Positions 26,228 to 33,731 of a stretch of DNA of 43,090 nucleotides are shown here, one piece after another. How positions within the stretch are numbered: position 1 is the stretch's first letter; every line of letters begins with the position of its first letter. The stretch is from an uncultured Erysipelotrichaceae bacterium. GTDB lineage: Bacteria > Bacillota_I > Bacilli_A > Erysipelotrichales > Erysipelotrichaceae. Under the pieces are notes generated by a model. The model saw only the letters and a program-made list of their open reading frames with translations, did not search any database and was not told where the DNA came from. The stretch lies in assembly GCA_944325255.1 (NCBI GenBank), contig CALUZH010000004.1, positions 1 through 43,090 on the forward strand, in the 5' to 3' direction. Made by a program: the position numbers and the translations under genes.

Positions 26228-28294
26228 TTAAAGGGCGAAGATTAAATCGACATAATTAGGGATCGGCCACTTGTTTTTGGCTGTTTCATCTTCTAATAAG
26301 TCGGCACTATTACGGATTTGGGCAAGATCCTTATTTAGTTTTTCTACTGCAAAAGCCGCCTTGTCTTTAATTGATGTAAGCTCATTATACTTATTAAGAT
26401 CAGCTTGCAGGCTGTCAATATCGGCCTTTAAGGCAGCAATAAGCGCATTATAGTTTTGCAAATCATCAAAAATATAAGAATCGTTGATGCTTAAATTATG
26501 GAGATTATTTAAAAGCTCACCTTTATCCTTAAGTTCATTTAAAACTGCCGGATAAATTTCCGTCTTAGCCATCAAAAGGGCAGTTGAAGCCTCAATTCTG
26601 ACAGTCTTGGCATAATTTTCCAAAATAATTTCAAAACGGGACTTAAGTTCTTCTTCGGTATAAATACCCATTTCTGTAAGCATGGCCACATTTGGGGCAT
26701 CAAGATAGGCAAATGCGGCCTCATAGGTATTTTGTCTTTCCTTTAAACCGCGCTTTAAGGCTTCGTTTCGCCACATATCCGAATAACCGTCACCATTAAA
26801 GACAATCCGTTTATGTTCATTATAAAAGCTCAATATGACATCCATCACTTGACCTCCATCCTTAATGGCTTGGGTCATTTTTTTGGCTTCATAGGCCAAG
26901 ATGGCATTAAGCATGGTATTAGGTCCGGCAACGCATTGGTTGGAGCCAACCATCCGGAATTCAAACTTATTGCCGGTGAAGGCTAAAGGCGAAGTCCGAT
27001 TACGGTCGGTAGCGTCCTTACTGAAATCGCTGCTTACTTTTACCCCGGTATGGAAACGTTCCTTATTGGCCGGTTTGAAGTTGCCGCTGGTCAAGCCGGT
27101 AAATAAATCGCTGATATCTTCTCCCAGAAACATGGAGACAATTGCCGGTGGGGCTTCATTGCCGCCAAGGCGCAAGTCATTGGTGGCGCTGGCTGTGGAA
27201 ACTCTCAATAAGTCGGCAAATTCATCAACTCCCTTGACCATGCAGGCAACCGCTGCCAAAAAGGGGATGTTGCTTTCGGGATTTGGTCCCGGATTAAAGA
27301 TATTAACCCCAGTATCGGTCAAAAGCGAATAATTGTTATGCTTGCCCGAACCATTGATATAGGCATAAGGTTTTTCATGTAAAAGACAGTGTAGGCCATG
27401 TTTTTTAGCCACATCTTGAATCAAGGACATTAAAAGCTGGTTGTTGTCGGTAGTAATATTGACATCACGATAAATACAGGCGATTTCATGTTGGGAAGGG
27501 GCGGCCTCATTATGCTTGGTCTTGGCCGGGATGCCATATTTCCATAATTCCTTATCCAAGTCCGCCATAAAGTCGGCTACTTTCATTTTGATATTGCCAT
27601 AATAATGGTCTTCCATTTCCTGGCCCTTAGGCGGCTTAGCCCCAAAAAGGGTGCGACCGCAAAGCTTTAAATCAATCCGTTTTTGATAATCTTCTTCCCG
27701 AACCAAGAAATATTCCTGTTCCACCCCGACACAAGCCTTAACGCTTTTGACATCTTCCATGCCTAAAACATTCAAAAGCTCACGCATATGACGATTTAGG
27801 GCATCATAGGATTTTAAAAGCGGCGTCTTTTTATCAAGAGCCTGGCCATTATAAGAAACAAAGACGGTCGGAATATAAAGTGAGCCGTCTTTGACAAAGG
27901 CTGGGGATGTAGCGTCCCAAGAGGTATAACCCCGGGCTTCAAAAGTCGCCCTTAAGCCGCCACTTGGAAAAGATGAGGCATCGGATTCACCTTTCCGCAA
28001 GGCTTTGCCGCTGAATTCAAAAAGAGGGCGTCCGTGCTGATCGATTTCTAAAAAAGCATCATGTTTCTCGGCCGAAAGACCGGTCATCGGGGTAAACCAA
28101 TGAGTAAAGTGGGTAGCCCCTTTTTCCATGGCCCATATTTTCATGGCATTGGCAATGACAGTTGCCGTATCCTTGCTTAAGGGTTTATTTTCATCAAGTG
28201 ATTGGTGAAAGGCTCGATAAGTGGAGTTAGGAATCCGTTCCTTCATCACCTCATCGGAAAAAAGATAAATTCCGAAATTCTCTAAATTATTCAT
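26228..28294 (-). CDS. glnN: Glutamine synthetase type III
   Basis: A 688-residue GSIII enzyme, much longer than GSI/GSII, that makes glutamine from glutamate, ammonia and ATP. Key segments are FPSGGLRATFEARGYTSWDA, CVGVEQEYFLV, KHNEAAPSQHEIACIY, NGSGKHNNYSLLTDTG and the RLGGNEAPPAIVSMFLG region. The C-terminal third is a helical, coiled-coil-like region, typical of GSIII. Its ATG shares one base with the stop of the PurF-like gene (TAATG), an unusual and direct translational link to that gene. Confidence 0.95.
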   Translation of the reverse strand: MNNLENFGIYLFSDEVMKERIPNSTYRAFHQSLDENKPLSKDTATVIANAMKIWAMEKGATHFTHWFTPMTGLSAEKHDAFLEIDQHGRPLFEFSGKALRKGESDASSFPSGGLRATFEARGYTSWDATSPAFVKDGSLYIPTVFVSYNGQALDKKTPLLKSYDALNRHMRELLNVLGMEDVKSVKACVGVEQEYFLVREEDYQKRIDLKLCGRTLFGAKPPKGQEMEDHYYGNIKMKVADFMADLDKELWKYGIPAKTKHNEAAPSQHEIACIYRDVNITTDNNQLLMSLIQDVAKKHGLHCLLHEKPYAYINGSGKHNNYSLLTDTGVNIFNPGPNPESNIPFLAAVACMVKGVDEFADLLRVSTASATNDLRLGGNEAPPAIVSMFLGEDISDLFTGLTSGNFKPANKERFHTGVKVSSDFSKDATDRNRTSPLAFTGNKFEFRMVGSNQCVAGPNTMLNAILAYEAKKMTQAIKDGGQVMDVILSFYNEHKRIVFNGDGYSDMWRNEALKRGLKERQNTYEAAFAYLDAPNVAMLTEMGIYTEEELKSRFEIILENYAKTVRIEASTALLMAKTEIYPAVLNELKDKGELLNNLHNLSINDSYIFDDLQNYNALIAALKADIDSLQADLNKYNELTSIKDKAAFAVEKLNKDLAQIRNSADLLEDETAKNKWPIPNYVDLIFAL

Positions 28295-29715
28295 TATTCA
28301 TCATCCTCTTCGCCGTTCCAGCAATATGTGCATAATTTGCACTTATCAAGGCCGATAGAAGAAACCAATTCATCCAAACGGGCAAAGTCTAGGGATGTAA
28401 AGTGCAAACGCTTGCGAATCTCTTCTACCATCTTTTTATATTTATCACTGTCCGGATCGGCATATTCCTTTAGGGTCTTGGTATCAATCTCTTTAGTATG
28501 TTCAAGATCAGCAATGGCCTTACGGGTAATAAGGTCCATCTCCGAGGAAGTTCGGGAGAAATTAAGATATTTACAACCAAACATTATCGGGGGGCAGGCC
28601 GGTCTTACATGGACTTCCTTGGCCCCTGAACGATATAAGAAGTCCGTTGTTTCGCCAAGTTGGGTACCGCGGACAATCGAATCATCAATCAATAAAAGTC
28701 TTTGTCCCTTAATAAGTTCCTCGACCGGAATAAGCTTCATCCGGGCAATAAGATTGCGTTCAATTTGATTCTGCGGCATAAAAGAACGCGGCCAAGTTGG
28801 TGTATATTTAATGAAAGGACGGGCATAGGTTTGCTTAGACTCATTGGCATAACCGATCGCATGGGCTAAACCGCTATCCGGTACTCCGGCAACAATATCA
28901 ACTTTCGCATGATCTCTTTGGGCCAGGTATTTGCCGCAATTATTGCGCATAACTTCGACATTTTTGCCCTCATAATCGGATGTCGGATAGCCATAATAAA
29001 CCCATAAGAAGGAACAAACCTTCATTTTTTCATTCATGCCTTTTAATACCCGGTAATAATCATCGGTAATAAGAACAATCTCTCCCGGTCCCAAATCCTT
29101 GACATGGCTATAGCCCAAATTTAGATAGGCCGAGGATTCAAAGGTTGCGCAATATGCATCTTCTTTGCGGGCAATGACTATCGGTGTTCTTCCATACTTG
29201 TCTCTTGAACAATAAATGCCGTCTTCGGTCATCAAAAGCACACTCATTGAGCCCCTGACTACCTCTTGGACATAGGCTAAACCATCTTCAATCGTGCTTT
29301 TTTGGTTAATTAAGGCCGCAACTAATTCCGTTGGATTAATTTCCCCACCCGACATCTCCAAAAAATGGGTTGTCCCATGGGCAAAACAAATATCCCGTAA
29401 CTCATTAATATTATTAATGCGGCCGACCGTCGTAATGGCAAAGGAACCCAAATGGGAATTTACCAAGAGCGGTTGGGCTTCACTGTCGGAAATACAGCCG
29501 ATACCGATATTGCCGTGATAGGTATCGATTTCCCGTTCAAACTTCGTTCGGAAAGGGGAGTTTTCAATATTATGAATTGATCTTTGAAAACCGTTTTCCC
29601 GATCATATATTGCCAAGCCGCCGCGTCGTGTACCCAAGTGAGAATGATAGTCGACACCGAAATATAAGTCTAATACGCAATCTTTTTTCGCTGCAACGCC
29701 AAAAAAACCACCCAT
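28294..29715 (-). CDS. PurF-like amidophosphoribosyltransferase lacking the glutaminase cysteine
   Basis: A 473-residue PurF homologue. Start 29715 (MGGFFGVAAKKDC) is fixed by AAGGAG five bases upstream. The C-terminal half is normal: PRPP-binding LLLIDDSIVRGTQLGET, VDIVAGVPDSGLAHAIGYA, and CKLCTYCWNG at the end, like the Fe-S cysteines of Bacillus PurF. The N-terminal glutaminase fold remains (HSHLGTRRGG, GYSHVKDLGPGEIVLI), but its machinery is gone. Gly replaces the Cys that should follow Met, TTVG (95-98) replaces xHNG, and the usual HxRYxT is IGCIS. It should not release ammonia from glutamine by the known mechanism. It might use free ammonia or be a specialised paralogue. It lies between purC and glnN. 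Confidence 0.85.
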   Translation of the reverse strand: MGGFFGVAAKKDCVLDLYFGVDYHSHLGTRRGGLAIYDRENGFQRSIHNIENSPFRTKFEREIDTYHGNIGIGCISDSEAQPLLVNSHLGSFAITTVGRINNINELRDICFAHGTTHFLEMSGGEINPTELVAALINQKSTIEDGLAYVQEVVRGSMSVLLMTEDGIYCSRDKYGRTPIVIARKEDAYCATFESSAYLNLGYSHVKDLGPGEIVLITDDYYRVLKGMNEKMKVCSFLWVYYGYPTSDYEGKNVEVMRNNCGKYLAQRDHAKVDIVAGVPDSGLAHAIGYANESKQTYARPFIKYTPTWPRSFMPQNQIERNLIARMKLIPVEELIKGQRLLLIDDSIVRGTQLGETTDFLYRSGAKEVHVRPACPPIMFGCKYLNFSRTSSEMDLITRKAIADLEHTKEIDTKTLKEYADPDSDKYKKMVEEIRKRLHFTSLDFARLDELVSSIGLDKCKLCTYCWNGEEDDE

Positions 29716-29744
29716 AATTTCTCCTTTTCCCCTTAAACAAATAA

Positions 29745-29763
29745 GCCCTATGATGCATAGGGC
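29745..29763. repeat. Hairpin between purC and the PurF-like gene
   Basis: GCCCTATG (29745-29752) and CATAGGGC (29756-29763) form a perfect 8-bp stem with a 3-base loop. On the minus strand it is followed by TTATTTG, not by a solid T-run. It may act as a weak attenuator or RNA-processing/stabilising hairpin between the two genes. Confidence 0.5.
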
Positions 29764-29774
29764 CAAAGTCGCAA

Positions 29775-30458
29775 TTAACGTTTTAAAATCATTTTGGTAA
29801 GTTCAACCGGATCAACCAGCTTATCGCCTTGGTATACCCGCATATTACCGGAAGCAATTTCATCAATCAGGATTACTTCATCGCCATGATAGCCGAATTC
29901 AAACTTGATATCCCAAAGATCAAGACCGATAGATTTTAGATCTTCAGCTACAATCTTGGTAATCTTTAGGGTTTGTTCCTTCATGCTTTCAAACATTTCC
30001 GGCGTCATGATACCTAAAACTTCCAAACCTTCCTTGGTGACCAGCGGATCACCCAAGGCATCATTTTTAAATGTACATTCTACATAACCGTTAGGAAAAC
30101 GGGTTCCGTTTTCAATATATTCGCCATAACGACGGATAAAACTTCCGGTCGCAACCAAGCGGCAAATAACTTCAAGACCATGTCCGAAGACCTTGGCCGG
30201 CAAAGCTTCCATTGTTGCTTCTTCTACATTGGCACTCACAAAGTGGGTTTTGATACCTTTTTCTTTCAATAATTCAAAGAAATGGATTGATGTTTCAAGA
30301 TTGGCTTTACCGATACCTTCAATCGTCAAACCGATGCTGTTTTCTCCCGGATCAAATACGCCGTCTTTGCCGGTGCAATCATCCTTGAATTTCAATAATA
30401 CATTACCGTTGTCTAATTTGTAGACGTCTTTGGTTTTACCAACGTATACTTTCTCCAT
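29775..30458 (-). CDS. purC: Phosphoribosylaminoimidazole-succinocarboxamide synthase
   Basis: A 227-residue SAICAR synthetase that joins CAIR and aspartate with ATP. Recognisable are [16 protein letters not shown] at the N-terminus, the FxDxxTGKDG-like [31 protein letters not shown] and [15 protein letters not shown]. The length is normal. It is first in a second purine cluster, separate from fhs-purEMNHDL. GGGAGG precedes the ATG. Confidence 0.96.
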   Translation of the reverse strand: MEKVYVGKTKDVYKLDNGNVLLKFKDDCTGKDGVFDPGENSIGLTIEGIGKANLETSIHFFELLKEKGIKTHFVSANVEEATMEALPAKVFGHGLEVICRLVATGSFIRRYGEYIENGTRFPNGYVECTFKNDALGDPLVTKEGLEVLGIMTPEMFESMKEQTLKITKIVAEDLKSIGLDLWDIKFEFGYHGDEVILIDEIASGNMRVYQGDKLVDPVELTKMILKR

Positions 30459-30470
30459 GTTTCCTCCCGT

Positions 30471-30524
30471 TTCGAATCGTATCGAATACGGAGTTATTCT
30501 ACCAAAAAAGTGCTGGGTTTTAAA
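30471..30524 (-). promoter_or_regulatory. purC promoter with a CGAA-repeat element
   Basis: Minus-strand TTTAAA (30519-30524), 17-base spacer, TAGAAT (30496-30501). Between the -10 and the ribosome site lies TTCGAATCGTATCGAA (30471-30486), which contains TCGAAT twice, ten bases apart, and short inverted ends. PurR boxes of Bacillota contain CGAA, so an operator is possible, but the spacing is not that of known PurR box pairs. The rest of the gap to the MscS stop at 30553 shows no clear terminator. Confidence 0.45.
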
Positions 30525-30552
30525 GAAAATTTAAGCAATTGTTTACTTGTAT

Positions 30553-31380
30553 TTAAGCCGTATGGTTTATCACATTGAGATAATTATACGGTATCTCGAT
30601 ATTTGCTTCCTTATAAGCTTTTAAGACAAAGTCATTAAGTGCGCATTTGACAGTGAAGCCATCGCCCTGGTCCTTGGTATAAAAACCAAAGCGCAAGATA
30701 ATGCTGCTGTCTTTAAGTTCAAAGACCAGTCCCGAAAGTAAGTCCTTCTTTAAGACTAGGGTCTCTTTTTTTAAATGATCCAAAACTATCTTTATGGCTT
30801 TGTCGGTATCGCTGCCATAAGCTACCCCAACATAATAGAAATTCATATTGGCCGTATCCTTATCATTATGGCGATTTTCCACTATGGCATCATCGATAAT
30901 CTTGTTGGGGATGATGACTCTGGTGTTTTCATAGGTTCTGATAACGACATGTCTTAAATTCAGATCTTCAATAAAACCAGTAATATTCTTCTCCGGTATA
31001 TTGATAAGATCGCCCTTTTTAAAAGGTTCGTAGGCCCCGATTGCCACCCCGGCAACAATATTTTCCGATATTTTTTGGGCCCCTAAGGCCAAAACTACAG
31101 CGAAAAAGCCCGATGCTCCAAGCAGGGCATTACCAATATTTTTTAAGGGGATGATTTCTTGGCACATCAAAACCAACATCACTGTATAAATCACTACTGA
31201 CAGGGCCTTGTTTATAAGGATATAAAGCATATCCTTTTCCCGTCCCTGTTTTTTGGCCAGATTATTTAATAAGCCGCGAATAATGCGCAAAACAACCTTG
31301 GCGGCAATAAACTCCAGAATAATTATCGTCAGGGAGATGATTATCCCGTTAGTGAATATCTCTTTTCCGTACTCTGTCAT
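30553..31380 (-). CDS. MscS family mechanosensitive channel
   Basis: A 275-residue small-conductance channel. Two N-terminal hydrophobic helices are followed by the pore helix GASGFFAVVLALGAQKISEN with its Gly/Ala pattern, then the beta domain (FKKGDLINIPEKNITGFIED, TRVIIPNKII). It should open under membrane tension and release solutes. It is the last gene of the glycyl radical operon, only four bases after the DeoR regulator, which is an unusual place for an osmotic valve. Confidence 0.92.
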   Translation of the reverse strand: MTEYGKEIFTNGIIISLTIIILEFIAAKVVLRIIRGLLNNLAKKQGREKDMLYILINKALSVVIYTVMLVLMCQEIIPLKNIGNALLGASGFFAVVLALGAQKISENIVAGVAIGAYEPFKKGDLINIPEKNITGFIEDLNLRHVVIRTYENTRVIIPNKIIDDAIVENRHNDKDTANMNFYYVGVAYGSDTDKAIKIVLDHLKKETLVLKKDLLSGLVFELKDSSIILRFGFYTKDQGDGFTVKCALNDFVLKAYKEANIEIPYNYLNVINHTA

Positions 31381-31384
31381 ATTT

Positions 31385-32131
31385 TTAAACCTTATAAACC
31401 CTTACGCCGTTACTTTCAAGATTCAAAAGAGCGTCTTCATCAATCAAATCATCGGTGATTACGGCATGAATATCTTTAAGCGTCAAGATATTGACCACCC
31501 CCGACTTGGAAAACTTATAAGAATCGGTCAAAACATAGACTTCCCGAGCTTTTTTAGCCATATCCTTTACCGCTTGAGCCCGCATAAAATCATTGCCGGT
31601 AAAGCCACCGTCTTTTATATAGCCGTCAGCACCGATAAAAAACTTATCAACATTGAAATTATTGACACTTTGGGCAATTAAGGGTCCGACCGTTACTTCG
31701 GCTTCTTTTTGATATTCGCCACCCAAAAGAATGATCGAAACATTATTATTCTTCCGCAAATAATGGGCTAAAAATACCGAATTGGTAATAATGCGCAAGT
31801 CTTTTTTATTTTCCGCCAGCATCTCGGCAAATAAGATGCAGCTTGACCCCGATTCAATCATCAAGGTTTCGCCGTCTTTGACAAACGCTAAGGCCTTGGC
31901 GGCAATTTTACGTTTACGATCTAGGGCATAGACCATTCTTTTGTTTATATCATCACTGTCATTGATGCAGGCATAGCCATGTACTCTTTGAAGAAAGCCC
32001 GCATCTTCAAGCTTTTGCAGATCTTTGCGGATGGTTACTTCCGAGACTTTTAAAATGGCTGCTAAATCTTTTACCCTGATCTTCTTGTTTTGGGCGATGA
32101 TATCGACAATCTTATTTTGTCTTTCATTCAT
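31385..32131 (-). CDS. DeoR family transcriptional regulator
   Basis: A 248-residue repressor. The N-terminal winged helix (residues about 1-57: MNERQNKIVDIIAQNKKIRV, LKVSEVTIRKDLQKLEDAG) is followed by a DeoRC sugar-phosphate-sensing domain (MIESGSSCILFAEML, ITNSVFLAHYL, FIGADGYIKDGGFT, YVLTDSYKF). Such proteins usually respond to a phosphorylated sugar made by the operon they control. It overlaps the kinase gene by eight bases. The palindrome at 36176-36195 is its best candidate operator. Confidence 0.92.
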   Translation of the reverse strand: MNERQNKIVDIIAQNKKIRVKDLAAILKVSEVTIRKDLQKLEDAGFLQRVHGYACINDSDDINKRMVYALDRKRKIAAKALAFVKDGETLMIESGSSCILFAEMLAENKKDLRIITNSVFLAHYLRKNNNVSIILLGGEYQKEAEVTVGPLIAQSVNNFNVDKFFIGADGYIKDGGFTGNDFMRAQAVKDMAKKAREVYVLTDSYKFSKSGVVNILTLKDIHAVITDDLIDEDALLNLESNGVRVYKV

Positions 32132-33065
32132 CGCTTAATTCCTCTTCGGCCAAGAAACAATCCAGGGCCCCATAAAGATTGGCATCATTTTCAAAAAGAC
32201 AATTGACCACCTCTGCCCGGGTTATCGGATAGACACAGCGTTCATAAAGTTCTTCCAGATGCTTTTTTACTCCTTCCAAAAAAGCTTTTTGGCCACTTAT
32301 TCCGCCACCCAAGGCAAAGCGTTCCACATCCAGTAAGGTTTGAATATTAAATATTTCCACAGCGATTTCGCGGGTCACTTCATCAATTACTCCCACCGCT
32401 TCTTTTTCCTTACTTTCATAGGCCGCAAAGATATCCTTGCCATCCACCTTATCCGGATCTAAACCCTTAAGGGCCGCATAACGACGTACCAAACCTACAC
32501 TGCTGCAAGCATTCCCCCAAACATTGTCGGGTGTTGGATTGCCCTTATTGTCCAAGATGAGATAACTTACTTCGCCGGTAGAAAAATGCTTGCCCTTTTG
32601 GAGTTTACGATCTTTAATATAAGCTCCGCCTATCATCGTGCCGAATATTAGGGCAAAGGCATCGTCAACATCGGCCAAAGCCCCGCTTGTAACTTCGGCA
32701 TAGGCTGCACAATTGGCATCATTTTCGATATGAATCGGTACCGGACAATAGATAGCCAAGGCATCTTTTAAGGCAAAGTCGTCATTATAACGAAGAGCTC
32801 CGCCCATAGCACAATAACCGCGCCTGGCATCAATAATGCCGGGCATACAAATGGCAATGCCCCTTACATCATTAAATTGATGATAGATAGCGCTTAAAGC
32901 CGCAATCAATTCTTCCCGACTGTTTTGCGGAGTGGGAATCTTCGCTTTTGTAAATATTTCTTTTTTCTCATTCATCAAAGCATATTTGATGAAGGTCCCG
33001 CCGATATCGACCGTCAAAAAACGGCGGGGCGTCTTTTCTTTATTTAAGGTCACAAAGTCCGACAT
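32124..33065 (-). CDS. ROK family sugar kinase without the zinc motif
   Basis: A 313-residue ROK protein. ATP-binding TVDIGGTFIKYALM, GIAICMPGIID and the catalytic HIENDANCAAYAE are present. The CxCGxxGCxE zinc motif of classical ROK kinases is missing; the corresponding region reads DNVWGNACSSVGLV. There is no helix-turn-helix, so it is a kinase and not a repressor. I chose the ATG at 33065 (MSDFVTLNK), preceded by GGAG, which overlaps the aldolase gene by 26 bases. It probably phosphorylates the substrate that the radical enzyme or aldolase then handles. Confidence 0.85.
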   Translation of the reverse strand: MSDFVTLNKEKTPRRFLTVDIGGTFIKYALMNEKKEIFTKAKIPTPQNSREELIAALSAIYHQFNDVRGIAICMPGIIDARRGYCAMGGALRYNDDFALKDALAIYCPVPIHIENDANCAAYAEVTSGALADVDDAFALIFGTMIGGAYIKDRKLQKGKHFSTGEVSYLILDNKGNPTPDNVWGNACSSVGLVRRYAALKGLDPDKVDGKDIFAAYESKEKEAVGVIDEVTREIAVEIFNIQTLLDVERFALGGGISGQKAFLEGVKKHLEELYERCVYPITRAEVVNCLFENDANLYGALDCFLAEEELSDE

Positions 33066-33720
33066 TTTCTCCATATACCTCATACCAGTCGGCATTAAAG
33101 GCATTGATGGCATTTTCGATATTCGGATTAATAAAGACGGTCTTTAATACATCATAGGTAGCCGTTACGGCCTGAGCTCCCGAACTGTAGGCTTTTTTAA
33201 GCTGGCGGACATTTTTAAAGCTGGCAGCTACAATCTTGCAAGAATAATGATCTTCAACAATTTTCTTCTTTAAAAGATCAATGAGTTCAAAAGGATCGCC
33301 ATCAAGATTACTGATGCGGTTAACATAAGGAGCGATATAATCAGCCCCGGCCTCCAGGGCCATATAGGCTTGCATCAAATCATAAACAGCTGTCGCCGTT
33401 ACCTTAACTCCGGCTTTTTTTAAGGCCATAATAGCCTTAATGCCTTCATAAGAAGCCGGAATCTTAATATAGGTATCATTGCCCAAACGTTTTAAAACGT
33501 ATTCAGCTTCTTTGATCATGCCTTCGGCATCCTTAGCAATTACCTGAACATGAAGATGCCGGGGACCGATAAGCTTCTTTAATGCTTCCATATGAGCATA
33601 GAAGTCTTCCGGACGCGTCCGTTTAACGATTGAAGGATTGCTGGTGACACCAACAACCGGCAAATGGTCAATGAGGTCGGCCACCTCTTTTAAATCAATT
33701 GTATCAATAATAAGTTCCAT
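33040..33720 (-). CDS. Fructose-6-phosphate aldolase/transaldolase-like protein
   Basis: A 226-residue small transaldolase of the FSA (MipB/TalC) type. It begins MELIIDTIDLKEV and has VVGVTSNPSI, the Schiff-base Lys86 in YIKIPAS, ADYIAPYVNRISNLDGD and KIVAASFKNVRQ. FSA enzymes split or join C3 units using dihydroxyacetone or hydroxyacetone as donor. In E. coli both fsa genes lie beside glycyl radical enzymes (ybiW, pflD), as here. It lies 11 bases after the radical enzyme gene. Confidence 0.92.
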   Translation of the reverse strand: MELIIDTIDLKEVADLIDHLPVVGVTSNPSIVKRTRPEDFYAHMEALKKLIGPRHLHVQVIAKDAEGMIKEAEYVLKRLGNDTYIKIPASYEGIKAIMALKKAGVKVTATAVYDLMQAYMALEAGADYIAPYVNRISNLDGDPFELIDLLKKKIVEDHYSCKIVAASFKNVRQLKKAYSSGAQAVTATYDVLKTVFINPNIENAINAFNADWYEVYGENVGLCDLK

Positions 33721-33731
33721 ACTTTCCTCGC

